Shown piece after piece: positions 42,701 to 54,757 of a stretch of 64,000 bases of DNA (its first letter is position 1; every line of letters begins with the position of its first letter). This DNA is from Sacculina carcini (taxonomy: Eukaryota; Arthropoda; Thecostraca; Sacculinidae): contig OU696578.1 of the NCBI GenBank assembly GCA_916048095.2, positions 5,507,826-5,571,825 on the forward strand, in the 5' to 3' direction. The notes beneath the pieces were generated by a model, which had not been told where the DNA came from, did not search any database, and saw nothing but the letters and a program-made list of their open reading frames with translations. Position numbers and translations under genes: made by a program.

Positions 42701-43910
42701 ATGTGTTCCACTGTCTTACTGATTTCAAAACAGCGACACTGTCGAGCACATCTGGCTTTAGGTGGAGCTGTCGGCCACAGGTGCATTCCGCCACAAGCTC
42801 ACTTGCAAGAAACATTAGTGAGGCCTTTACGCCAGGGCCAACACACATGGCTGAAAAACTTAGAAGAATGTTTCCTATTGTTCTTTGAAGAGACAATTGT
42901 AAAATATATTGCGAAATTCACCAACAAGAAAATTTATTTGGCGGCTGCCACGTATGTCCGGAAAACAGCGATGCACTCCAGAACTGAAGGAGCAGAGGTT
43001 CGTGCACTGTTGGGGATTCTGCTATTCAGTGGCTGTCAGAGAGATTGTCATTTGTCAACCACAGAAATGTGGAGTGTGAGCGCTGACCCATCCTTGTACG
43101 GTGTGTCCATGTCACAAGGTCGCTTAGAGTGTTTCCTGAATTGTTTACGATTCGATGACCTTGAGACACGGCAGCAGAGGCGTAAAGATGATAAGTTTGC
43201 ACCCATTCGGGAAATCTGAGACATCTTCATTGGAAATTGTAGAAGAATGTACACGCCAAGTGAGCTGCTTGCATTCAGAGGCAGATACCCGCTCCGCATG
43301 TATATACCAATCAAACCGGCAAAATATGGGAGCAAATTAATTCTTGCAAACGATAGTAAGAGCAAGTGATTATTGGGAGCGATCCCCTACCTGGGGAAGA
43401 ATGGGACAAGATGCCAAGAAAATATAAGCCTTGGACATTTTTCACAAAAGAGTTGACCAAGCCATACCACGGGCGCAAAAGGAGCGTAATCACATTTAAC
43501 TGGTTCACATATGTGCCTTTAGTGTCATGTCTCCTTCAGAACTGCAGCGTGACCCTTGTGGGGACAGTGAAGGAAAACAAGAAGGAATATGCGTTCCTGT
43601 TCACAAAGGATCTGAATCTGGTGTCATACGTCATTAAAACATCCAAGACCAAGGAAAAATGGTATTTATGCTGTCTTCCATGCACACACTGCCAACAGTC
43701 GGAGACACTGGAAAGCCTGAGGTGATTTAATTTTATAATGCCAACAAAGGAGGCATTGCCACGTTTGATCAAATGTCTGCATACTATTCATGTGGATGGA
43801 ATACAAAACGATGGCTGATGTGTGTCTTTTATGGGATGATACATGCCTCATATATCAACTTATGGATTATACACAGTGAGAAAGTGAATAAGACATGTGG
43901 CAAAGAACTG
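42701..43910 (+). pseudogene. piggyBac transposase, near full length but lacking all three catalytic aspartates
   Basis: Plus strand: FFEETIVKYIAKFTNKKIY, AEVRALLGILLFSGCQRD, LECFLNCLRFDDLETRQQR and KFAPIREI (N-terminal block), then SELLAFRGRYPLRMYIP, PAKYGSKL, WTFFTKELTKPYHGRKRS, VITFNWFTYVPLVSCLLQNC, SVTLVGTVKENKKEYAF, YNANKGGIATFDQM and [20 protein letters not shown], to about 43910. The order matches the whole piggyBac domain. Normally the first aspartate lies in a VDE motif before FRGR (deleted here), the second in TDNWFT (here TFNWFT) and the third in GGVD (here GGIA). Two stops or frameshifts (near 43219 and 43340) and one at 43725 break the frame. Confidence 0.8.
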
Positions 43911-43955
43911 CCTAGGAGAAAGTATAAGCTCTCCATTACAGAACCCACACCCACG

Positions 43956-43958
43956 CAC

Positions 43959-43992
<34 letters not shown>

Positions 43993-44167
43993 GACACAAA
44001 CCCACACTCACACACACCCACACACACACACGCACACAGTCACACACGCACACACTCACATCCACACGCACACAGTCACACACATCCACACACACACTCG
44101 CACACACACATGCACACACACGTACACACACATGCACACACACGCGCACACACACGCACACACACAT

Positions 44168-44202
<35 letters not shown>

Positions 44203-44216
44203 CACACCCTCTGACA
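43956..44216. repeat. CA-rich compound microsatellite
   Basis: About 260 bases of interrupted (CA)n with C, G and T interruptions, directly after the piggyBac relic. Open frames through it on both strands are artefacts of the repeat. Confidence 0.95.
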
Positions 44217-46107
44217 CACTCATGATCATACACACGCTTACACATACTCACAAAGGACATTCATTGTATAGTGGAAGCACAAATATCAGATCAAGTAAAC
44301 CAGATATTTACAAAAACTGTCAAACAATCAGACACACAATTGCCAGCCAATCCCAGCCGACGCAGTATGTTGAAATCAGTTCTAAAATTGGTTGATGAAG
44401 AAATGTGTTCTAAGGATTTTTCTAAAAATCCTGTGTGTGTGTGCGCGTGTGTGTGTTTGAATCTGACTGTATGACTATATACTCTCTCTATCTCGTACAA
44501 AGCCGCTGCTGCTTACAAGATTTTGACGGCCAAATGACGCCACTGTATTTTTATATTACTTTTTCTACATTTTAACTATCATCTTAACTTCAACATGTAT
44601 GCCTCTGCTTTATTTTACCAGACTTGAGCCTCAGATTTACTTGACCACCGTTTTTATTATGTTTCTACTACTTGAAAGAACTTTTATTCCAACACCGTGG
44701 TACGTATGACTATGCTTTTATTGTGTATACTTATAATGACTATCTATGTTGTAAGATGCTTCTGAAAACCACGTAGTGGATGAGTGTCGCAATAAATGAA
44801 ATACAAATAAAATGAAATATGCAGGCTTATGAATGACATGACATCTGATTTTTATGTGTTCTTATTCCTCTGTTATGTCTGTACTCCTACCTGTAATTGG
44901 GGTGTTGCCGAAATATAAACCAAAACAAAATGTGTTTGTTTGCTGTTTTGCTGTTTTGTTTTCATTACCCACAAATAATGTGATATGTATTCCTATAACA
45001 TGTTGGTACAGGTTAAGTATTCTTATAATGTTTTTGCAATTCCGTTTATCCTTATATGTTTGTGTTTGTGTGTGTTTTCCACTTTGTGCAGTTGCGATGA
45101 TTGTGGGTAATTATCTGTCGGTGGAACACTGCCATCAACAACGATATACCTTCAGTGAGGTGAGTTGCCGTATCATCCACGTTCACAGACATTACCGATA
45201 CAGGTACATGTAGATTGTAGTCTAGCAATTCATCACTTCCGCGTTTTTTTAAATTGCACATTTCTCATTTATTTCAATAATTGCAATGTGAAATGATGTT
45301 GCGGATTGATTGTTGTTGTACATTGTTGTGTGTGTGCGTGTGTGTGTTTGTGAGCAGTTCCGATTCAATTTCGCCTTATTCCATTTCCAGTGTATTTTTA
45401 TTTTCTATTGCCATTGCTGCTCTCTCTCTCTCTCTTTCTGTTGGTCTACGCGATCTACACGGTCTACACTTGTATGGATTATGATGATTCGTGGGGACTG
45501 CAGTGGTGCAATTTATAGCTTTCGCGTTCTTCTCATTCCACCTTGTACATTGCTTTGAATTATAATTATAACAATAAATATATCACAAACACATAGTGAG
45601 TATAATGCGGTTCACATCGGGTCTCATGCATAAACGAAAATTTTCGATTTTCCATGACGTATTTGGTAACATATCATCAGTTTTCGTTACAGGATTTAAT
45701 TTCGTAAACTATTTTAGCGCTCTCTCCACTAGCATAACACTGACTAATTTATCTGTTTCACAAATTCATCTGTTAGGATTCTCTTTTTGTGAAGCTGCAT
45801 TTTGGTATGCCTCCGAACTGCGTTTCCATACGCTTTGAACATCTCATTGCTGTGTTATGTTTTTCTAGCCAATATTGTCTTGCGTTCTCTGTCTCGTATA
45901 ACTGTCGAGCGCATGTTTACGACCCTGGGTGGATACTCGTGTGTGTGTGTGTGTGAGTGTGTATACATCTCTTTCTCGGTGTGTCTGTGTGCGTTCTTGT
46001 ATTTGCTGAACACACAATGTGTTTCAATAACTTATGTTGCCCGTTCAATTATTCTGATCAGCGAGAAATACACAGTATATATTCCAGTATATATATATAT
46101 ATATATA
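44217..46107. other. No recognisable gene; several TG/TC microsatellites
   Basis: TG tracts at about 44432-44460, 45321-45355 and 45938-45962, a TC tract near 45420-45440 and a TA tract to 46107. The AATAAATGAAATACAAATAA words near 44792 look like the 3' end of a retroposed element but nothing else supports this. Confidence 0.45.
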
Positions 46108-46473
46108 CTAGCATTAAAACCCGCCCGTTGTGAGGAGGAATTCATAAATAGAATTAATATTCATAAAAATTCATATTCATACAAAAATATTACAAATTAA
46201 AAAAAATGAAAACTCATAAGTGTCCTACTCAATAGAAAAGTCCAAGTGTGAATATTTTTTATTTTATTTTGACATAATATTTTCCCTCAACCCGCCTCAT
46301 ATATAAACCCACCCCGGGACATTATTATCTCATAAACATGATCCATCGCTTCGTTTACGTTTGAAGCCCCTGATCTATACCATTGAGCCCGCGCAGTTAG
46401 GTCACCTCATATTCAAGCATACACGCACACAGACAGACAGATAATTTCTTTTATATTTATATATATATATAGA
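46108..46473 (-). mobile_element. Short Helitron-like element (type B), inverted copy
   Basis: Minus sense: starts TCTATATATATATA (46473), continues AAGAAATTATCTGTCTGTCTG-like sequence and GCTTGAATATGAGGTGACC, and ends ACGGGCGGGTTTTAATGCTAG at 46108. Short 5' TC and 3' CTRR (here CTAG) just after a GC hairpin are Helitron hallmarks. It is the relative of the three copies at 62095-63528. It encodes nothing. Confidence 0.6.
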
Positions 46474-48763
46474 TTTGAACCCGCCCGTCGTGCGGAACAA
46501 TTAATAAAGTAAAATTCATATTCAATCCATAAAATAAACTGAATACAAATACAAAAGCAAAAAATTTAACCTGTATATACGTTCACCAATAAAAACTCAA
46601 AATGTGAATATTTTAAATTTAAATTTGACAAAATATTATCCCTCAATATTCTTTATATTTGAACCTGCCCGTCGTGCGGAATAATTCAGAACACAAACAC
46701 ATAACAGTGAATGGAAATTATAGCATATAAACCGGCCCGTCGTGCGGAACAATTCATACCATTAAATTTGTATTCAATTTATAAGCGAAAATAAATATGA
46801 ATTAATAAAGAAAAGAGTAAACCTATAAAAAGTCTAAATTTATATATTTTCATATTATTTTGACAAAATAGTTTACCTAAACCGCCTCATATTTAAACCT
46901 GCCCGTCGTGCTGAATAATTCAGAACTCTGACACAATGCAATGAAAAATGACTAATTTTTTATCATAATGTTTTAAAAATATATTTATAACTCAACATCA
47001 CCATCTAGCATTAAAACCCGCCCTTTTTGCAGAACAATAAATAAAGCAAAATGAATATTGAATTAATAAAAAATGATTAGAAATTAAAAAAGAAAAAGTA
47101 AACCCATAAAAAGTCTTAACCAATAGAAAAGTCTAAATGTGAATGTTTTTATTTTATGTGTGGGAAAATATTTTCCCTCGAACTGCCTCGTATTTAAACC
47201 CGCCCGTCGTGCGGAACTATAAATAGAATATAATGAATCAAAAAGCAAAAAGCTTATCCAATAGAAAAATATAAATTTGTAAATTCTTGTTTTAATTATT
47301 GACGAAGTTTTTTTCCTCAACACTGCTCAAGTTCACACCCATCCTTCGTGTGTAGTAATTCAGAAGTGTAACACTATCAAAACAATGAAACCTTGTGTCA
47401 TCTCTATAATTCCAGATTTATGCGTCCGCTAAAACAGCATATTTATATTGTTTGCATTGCATGATATTACAACCCATATCCTTATGCAACTTGAAATTAA
47501 ACCAATTAAGTTATACAGTAAAATTCAGTAGTTAACTTTGTTCCCAGTAGTATTTTACCCGCCCGTCGGGCGGAACAATTCATGTGTAAATATTGAGGAC
47601 AATAAAGCCTTTCTATTCAGTATAGTGTAGCATTAATTAAACTGTACCCAATAAAACCACACCATCCATGCTTGGAACTAATATGATGCATTCTTAATTG
47701 TGATTGGGCTTCAGTGAAATTTAATCGGTGTATATTCCTGTGTAATCGCAAGTGCGCATAATAGCTGTCAAATCGGTAATATGTGCTTTTGACTTTACAC
47801 CGCCGTAACTTCCTTCAGATACACTTTGGAATATTACAAATTATACCGTATTGTAGAAAACAAGATTTATAGCACGATGGTATAATTTATTTTTATGTTT
47901 AACAAATAGTTACTGAGAAATAGTAGACAAATGAATTAATTTTAGTCGCCCGGTGTTCAAGTGTAATTTTGGATGTATTTGAGAATTTTGCCAATTTTAC
48001 ACGTTTTTTGTATCATTTGTGGGTATAAATTATAGCGTTTCTTGTAGAACACAAAATTTTCTACACAATAGTATAATTTTTATAACTGTAATTCTGCTGG
48101 TTTAAGAGGAATAGATAGCGGAATATTGACCAAAATATTCGCGTTTTTCAGTGCCTTTTTGACTTTGTCATTTTGACTTCACACCGCCGTAACTTTTTCT
48201 TATTACACTTTGGAAAATTAAAAATTATACCGTGTTGTAGAAAACAAAATTCCCAGCATGATGGTAATATTTATTTAGATGTGTGATGTTTAGTTGCTGA
48301 GAAATAGAGAAAAAAGTACAGAAAATCGGACGCGTCGAGCTTAAATATAATTTTGAATGTAGACTGAAATTTTGTCATTTTTACATATTTTATATTTAAT
48401 TTTTGGATATGAATTATAGCCTACCGAGTAGAACAGAATATTTTCTACACAGTGGTATAATCTGTTTGGCTGTACCATTTCTGGTTTATGAGGAGTAGAT
48501 GCAGGAATATTGACCAAAATTTTCGCATTTTTCAGGGTTCATTTTGTCTTTTCACCGCGATAACTTTTTTTGGTTTTATTTTTAAAATTTGAAATTTATC
48601 CTATCGTGTAGACAAGAAAATTTCCAACGTAATGGTATAAATTGTTGGCGGGTACACCAAGTGGTTACCGAGTAGCAGCTTGCTGAAAATGTGACGAAGG
48701 AGGGTGGGACAGACAAACAAACACACAGACAGACAGACAGAGGATCTCTTTTATATATATAGA
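46474..48763 (-). mobile_element. Long Helitron-like element (type A), inverted copy
   Basis: Minus sense: 5' TCTATATATATAAAAGAGAT (48763) followed by a (CTGT)n tract, then five dyad modules spaced about 180-196 bp (about 47850, 48030, 48230, 48410, 48594), then successive modules ending in CCGCACGACGGGCGGGTT hairpins. A complete secondary terminus, CTAGCATTAAAACCCGCCC in plus sense, lies inside at 47010. It is head-to-head with the array starting at 50562. No Rep/helicase gene is present, so it is non-autonomous. Confidence 0.6.
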
Positions 48764-48828
48764 TTATTGTATGTATATATATTTATTATATATATATATA
48801 TATATGTATACATTATACATATACTTCG

Positions 48829-49345
48829 TTGATACACACTAGATTGAACTGGATTGCAAGCTCATATCTCACAGTTTTTTTGCGCATATTTTCCATTCCT
48901 CATGCAAGTTTTTGTTTATTTGCTCCGGTATTTCTCAGTAGTTGGCCAATACTTTGTGGCGTTCCGGAGCAGCCGGTCTCCATCTTCAGACTGTTGGTCA
49001 ATTAATGTCAATGTTGTGTGTGCGGTGTTGTCATTTTATAGGCTTGATATTAGCACCTATCTGTGAATCACACCTACGTGTGAATCGTCGTGTGTTGGCG
49101 TGCGATTCCTTGATACACACAAGACTGAACTTGATTGCAAGCTCCCAGCTCAATATAACAAAATTTCGCTGATAATTTTTATAGTTTGCACATGCCTTGC
49201 GACGTTTCAGAGCTACCGGTTTCCATCTTCAGACTATTGGTCAAATTAATGCCAATATTTTGTGTGTGATGTTGTCATTCATGGGCTTCATATCAGCACC
49301 TGTGTGTGAGTCTCACCTACTTGTGAATCGTCGTATGGCATTTGA
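48829..49345. repeat. 281-bp imperfect tandem duplication
   Basis: TTGATACACAC at 48829 recurs at 49110; both units then carry GATTGCAAGCTC, CATCTTCAGACT.TTGGTCA, GTTGTCATT and TGTGAATCGTCGT in order, with many substitutions and small indels. It lies between the two head-to-head Helitron-like elements. Confidence 0.8.
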
Positions 49346-50561
49346 CACCTCTGTGCCGAGGGACATTTCCCTTTGGGGATCCAAAGTTGTTGCACAGGCG
49401 CGCGCACGATTTCAGCCTTCGATGCTAAGATCACATGGTGTTTGTGCTAGGCGTGCATGGCCCCTCCTCCCCCCCCCTCCGGTGGTTCTAGGCTAACACA
49501 TGGGCGTACACAACGTATGACTGCCGCAGGGGGCATCTGTGTGGGTAACACGTCGCCTTCTAGCTGTATATTTATTTGCGGTCGCTGTTCTATGATGTTG
49601 ATAGCTTCTAGTGTTTTCAGGCGTCTACTGTCATTTTACCTTGCAATAACGTCTGTGGTGCTGAAGTATCTTGACTTTCACGCCACGAATGCTTCTGCAG
49701 TGTTCCTTGATGGCGCCACTGTTCAGATGGCAAATGAATCGCCGCGAAAGTGTCGTTCTTGTCATGCCGATGCAGGATTTAGTTCCGCACCTTCAATATT
49801 GCACTGGTATCGGTAATTCATATGATGTTGCAGCTCTATCATCTGTGGCGCAGCGCAATATTTGCGGTTTTCTGTGTTTTATAGTAGATGATAAATTTGT
49901 CTTCGCTGCAGTTGTTTACCGGTATGACGTGTTTTTTGATAATTTATGCTTTCATCGACTTTGTGCGCTGCGCTCATGTAGTTTTTGTAGCATAGAGTGA
50001 TGCACTTTTCTCGTTATGTTGTTTTCTTTGTTTGCTTCCATAAACTAGTTCAATTTTCTGGCTATTTCGGCTGATACGTTGTTGTTTGATTAACCATTGT
50101 TCACAAGGACTTGGTACAGCGCTCCAACTCGTCGTGAGTCGTCGTGAGTCGCTTGCCAGTTCGAGCAGTGTGTCCGTGCTCGTCTCACACCTTTTAAAAC
50201 ATTCACTGGAGCCGTTCAAACACTCCCATGTTCGTTGGTTTCGTGTAGATGCTAATGTGAAATTTATTGTTTTGAAGTTTTATCGTGATATCTATAGATG
50301 CCAGACTGCCATTTTGGCACACTCACTTGTCAAATTTATTCATGTTTCGCGTTAAGATGCTGTTCTCCTAACTTAAATTTTTTCCACACATTTGACGCGG
50401 ATGAATATATCGTCAGTTTCTGACTGTGAGAATTAGTGAACCTCAACTACAATCTGAACAACGCAGAATTTGCTGTTGACTTCAACAAGACATGTAAATG
50501 TGTGTTCAAATAATAATATTCATCTATTGCAATTGCGAAACACGCTTTTCATTGCATTATA
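49346..50561. other. No recognisable gene
   Basis: Several short frames, the longest 119 residues at 49457-49816, show no known motif. A run of C (CTCCTCCCCCCCCTCC) is at about 49463. The stretch ends where the first direct Helitron-like unit begins. Confidence 0.4.
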
Positions 50562-50689
50562 TCTATATATATAAAAGAGATCCTCTGTGTGTGTGTGTGT
50601 CTGTGTGTCTGTTCGACCCTCCTTGGTCCATTTTCTATCAGCTATTATTTGGCCACCACTTGGCCTACCCGCTAACAATTTATACCATC

Positions 50690-52300
50690 ACGTTGGAAAT
50701 TTTGTTGTCTACACTTTAGATTATATTTTAAATTTCAAAAATGAAATCAAAAAAAGTTATAGCGGTGAAAAGACGAAATGAACCCTGAAAAATGCGAAAA
50801 TTTTGGTCAATTTTCTGAAGACTACTCCTCCTAAACCAGCAATGGTACAACTATACAAATTATACCACTGTGTAGAAAATTTTCTGTTATACTCAACGAA
50901 TTATAATTTATACCCAAAAATTAAATATATAACATGTAAAATGGAAAAAAAATCAATCTACATTCAAAATTTTATTTAAACTCCACGCGTCCGATTTTCT
51001 ATATTTTTTTCTCTATTTCTCAAAAACTAATAATCACACATCAAAATAAATAATACCATCATGCTGGGAATTTCGTTTGCTACAACACGGTATAATTTTT
51101 AATTTTCCAAAGTGTATTAAAAAAAGTTACGGCGGTGTGAAGTGTAAATGACAAAAAAGCAAAAAGGCAAAATTAGCACGAAAAACGTGAATATTTTGGT
51201 CAATATTCCGCTATCTATTCCTCTTAAAACAGCAATGGTACAGCTATAAAAATTATACTAGTGTGTAGATAATTTTGTGTTCTACAAGAAAAGTTATAAT
51301 TTATACCCACAAATGATACAAAAAACGTGTACAATTGGCAAAATTCTCAAATACATCCAAAATTACACTTGAACACCGGGTGATTAAAATTAATTCATTT
51401 TTCTACCCATTTCTCAGGAACTATTTGTCACACATTACAATAAATTATACCATCGTGCTAGAAATTTTGTTTTCTACAATACGGTATAACTTGTAATTTT
51501 CCAAAGTGTATCTGAAGGACGTTACGGGGGTGTAAAATCAAACGGACATATTGCCAATTTGACAGCTATTATGCGCACTTGCGATTACACAGGCATATAC
51601 TACTGTGTAGAGAATTTTGTGTTCTACAATATAAGCTATAATTTATACCCACAAATGATACAAAAAACGTGTAAAATTGGCAAAATTCTCAAATACATCC
51701 AAAATTACACTAGAACACCGGGCGACTAAAATTAATTCATTTTTCTAATATTTCTCAGTAACTATTTGTTATGCATAAAAATAAATTATACCATCGTGCT
51801 AGAAATTTTGTTTTTTACAATACGGTATAATTTTTAATTTTCCAAAGTGTATCTGAAGGAAGTTACGGCGGTGTAAAGTCAAAATGTCATGTTGCCAATT
51901 TGACATATATTATGCGTACTTGCGATTACACATGAATATACACTGATTTAATTTCACTGAAGTCCAATCACAATTTACGCACTTGCGATTACACAGGAAT
52001 ATACTACTGTGTAGATAATGTTGTGTTCTACAATATAAGCTATAATTTATACCCACAAATGATACAAAAAAACGTGTAAAATTGGCAAAATTCTCAAATA
52101 CATCCAAAATTACACTTGAACACCGGGCGAATAAAATTAATTTATTTTTCTACTTTTTCTCAGTAACTATTTGTTACACATAAAAATAATTTATACCATC
52201 TTGCTAGAAATCTTGTTTTCTACAATACGGTATAATTTGTAATTTTCCAAAGTGTATCTGAAGGAAGTTACGGCGGTGTAAAGTCAAAAGCACATATTAC
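50690..52300 (+). repeat. Dyad-module array in unit 1 (nine modules)
   Basis: Modules at about 50690, 50866, 51049, 51249, 51444, 51595, 51785, 52005 and 52190. Typical modules have outer arms AAATTATACC / GGTATAATTT and inner arms TAGAAA / TTTCTA or TGTAGA / TCTACA. A GTTACGGCGGTGTAAAGTC word follows every second one. Confidence 0.75.
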
Positions 52301-52489
52301 CACTTTGACAGCTATTATGCGCACTTGCGATTACACAGGAATATACACCGATTAAATTTCACTGAAGCCCAATCACAATTTAGAATGCATCATATTAGCT
52401 CCAAGCATGGATCGTGTGGTTTTATTGGGTACAGTTTGATTAATTAACTATACTGAATAGAAAGGCTTTATTGTCCTCAATATTTACAC

Positions 52490-54682
52490 ATGAATTGTTC
52501 CGCCCGACGGGCGGGTAATATACTACTGGGAACAAAGTTTACTACTGAAATTTACTGTATAATTTAATTGGTTTAATTTCAAGTTGCATACGCTTGAGCT
52601 GCATAAGGATACGGATTGTAATATCATGCAATGCCAACTATATGCATCTGCTGTTTTAGCGGAAGCATTAATCTGGAATTATAGAGATGACAGAAAGTTT
52701 CATTGTTTTGATAGTGTTACACTTCTGAATCACTACACACGAAGGACGGGTGAGAATTTGAGCAGTGTTGAGGGAAAAAACATCGTCAATAATTATTACA
52801 AGAATTTACAAATTTGACTTTTTCTATTGGTCGTTTTTCATCAATTTTCTTTGTGTTTGTTTCGTGTTTGAGTTCTGAATTATTCCGCACGACGGGCAGC
52901 TTTAAATATGAGGCGGGTTGTGGAAAAACATGTTTTCTAAATTGAAACATAAATTTCACATTTAGACTTTTATATTGGCTAAAACTTTCCTATGGGTTTG
53001 TTTTTCTTTTTCAATTTTCACTGATTTTTTTTGTGAATTGAATATTAATTATATTTTATGAACTGTTCCGCACGACGGGCGGGCTTAAATTTATCTATAA
53101 AGAGTGGGTTTAAATGATAGCGAGGTATATGATATTTTGCTAGCAGTAAATATTCTAGCGATAAAAGTAGAATAGCTCTTAAGAAAATGATTTTGGAGAA
53201 TGATGTGAACCTTTAAATATATTTTGCGATCTGATGATATTATATATGTATTAGGAATAATACGTAGCAGAATATAGATTGCATAATATAATATCGGCTG
53301 TAATATCAAGGGCTGTAATATCGGTGTAATCCAAAAAATAACAACTGTATGAATATGATGCATTAGTGGAAGCATTAACCGGGAATTATTAGATAATATG
53401 ATAATGGTGTATAATTATATCGCATTATGCAACAAATGTGAATTTAGCTGCCTTACAGTTTGGTCCCGATACTACATTGGCGGGTTGAGAGAAAAGTATT
53501 GGTGGGCCGCGTGTTTGGGACCCCTGGGGTAGATAATCTCAGTCTTCTGATTACAAATTATGATCGCATCAGTATATTTTGTGATCACAAACTAATAAGT
53601 TAAATCACCTCAGACTAGGCTGAGAGCGGTCAAGATTGGATGGTTGGGTTGGGTTGGGTAGGTTTGACTCAGGTTATATTGGGTTTTAATGATAGCGGAA
53701 AATATATAAATTTTAGCAATAAATATTATAGCGGTAAAAGTGAAATAGTACTTAGGCAAATGATATTGGGAAATGATGTTAAGTAATAAATATAGTTTGG
53801 AAACATTCTGATGAAAAGATTTCATCATCTTTCATTGTTTGTTTCGTGTTTGTGTTCTGAATTACACCACACGACGGGCAGATTTATATATCAGGCGGGT
53901 TGAGGGATTATATTTGTCAAAATAAGAACAAGAATATTCACATTTAGACTTTTCTATTGGTCAAGATATTTATAGGTTACATTTTTTGGTTTTCAATTTG
54001 TATTCATTATATTTTATGGATTTGATATGAATTTTATTGTATGAATTGTTCCGCACGTCGGGTGGGTTTAAAAAAGTGTTTTTTTAGATCATTTTTTCAA
54101 ATGGTTCATTTAAGATAAGGTAATTTTTTTTAAATAAAAATGTTCCGCGGGCAGCAACTATAGACAATAGAACGTTCAATTTCCCCTGTAGAATTAATCC
54201 ATACACAAAACCAATGGATTTGACTTCAAATATGAATCTTATTGTATGAATTGTTCCGCACGACGGGCGGGTTTAAAAAAAAGTGTTTCCATTTTTTAGT
54301 TCATTTTTTCAAATGGTTCATTTAAAAAGAGGTATTTTTTTAAAATAAAAATGCTCCGCGGGCAGCTACTATAGACAATAGAACGTTCAATTTCCCCTGT
54401 AGAATTAATCCATACACAAAACTAATGGATTTGACTTCAAGATGCAGAACGGATTGTGTTCGAGTTCTGAATTATTCAGCACGACGGGCGGGTTTAAAAA
54501 TGACTCAGGCGGACTGAGGGGAAATATTTTGTCGAAATAAAAATAATTAAACTTATAATTTTCAATTGATTAATATTTTTATGAGTGTACCCTATTTTAT
54601 TTTTATTTTTCCATATTTTTATGAATTGAATATGAATTTCATGTTATGAATTTCTCCGCACAACGGGCGGGTTTTAATGCTA
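52490..54682 (+). repeat. Series of GC-hairpin terminal modules in unit 1
   Basis: Hairpin words of the form CCGCACGACGGGCGG lie at about 52499, 52882, 53069, 53870, 54053, 54256, 54476 and 54655. The last four are spaced 183, 203, 220 and 179 bases or so, with shared AATTCACATTTAGACTTTT-like and TGAATTGTTCCGC words between them. Each resembles a Helitron 3' end but only the last is followed by GCTA and a new 5' end. Confidence 0.7.
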
Positions 54683-54690
54683 TATATATA

Positions 54691-54726
54691 TCTATATATA
54701 TAAAAGAGATCCTCTGTGTGTCTGTC

Positions 54727-54757
<31 letters not shown>

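Larger units (their letters stand above)
50562..54682 (+). mobile_element. Helitron-like unit 1 (type A), 4.1 kb
   Basis: Starts TCTATATATATAAAAGAGAT then CCTCTGTGTG and a TG tract, followed by TTCGACCCTCCTTGGTCC, nine dyad modules, a CGGGCGGG-hairpin module series, and ends GGGCGGGTTTTAATGCTA at 54682. It encodes no recognisable protein; its open frames are repeat artefacts. It is the most diverged of the three direct units and about 420 bp longer than the others, owing to extra or retained modules. Confidence 0.6.

Noticed and set aside
43829..44260. Long cysteine/valine-rich and threonine/histidine-rich open frames
   Set aside because: They are translations of the CA/TG-rich microsatellite, not genes.
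49457..49816. 119-residue proline-rich frame as a host exon
   Set aside because: No recognisable domain and no clear splice signals; composition changes within the frame.
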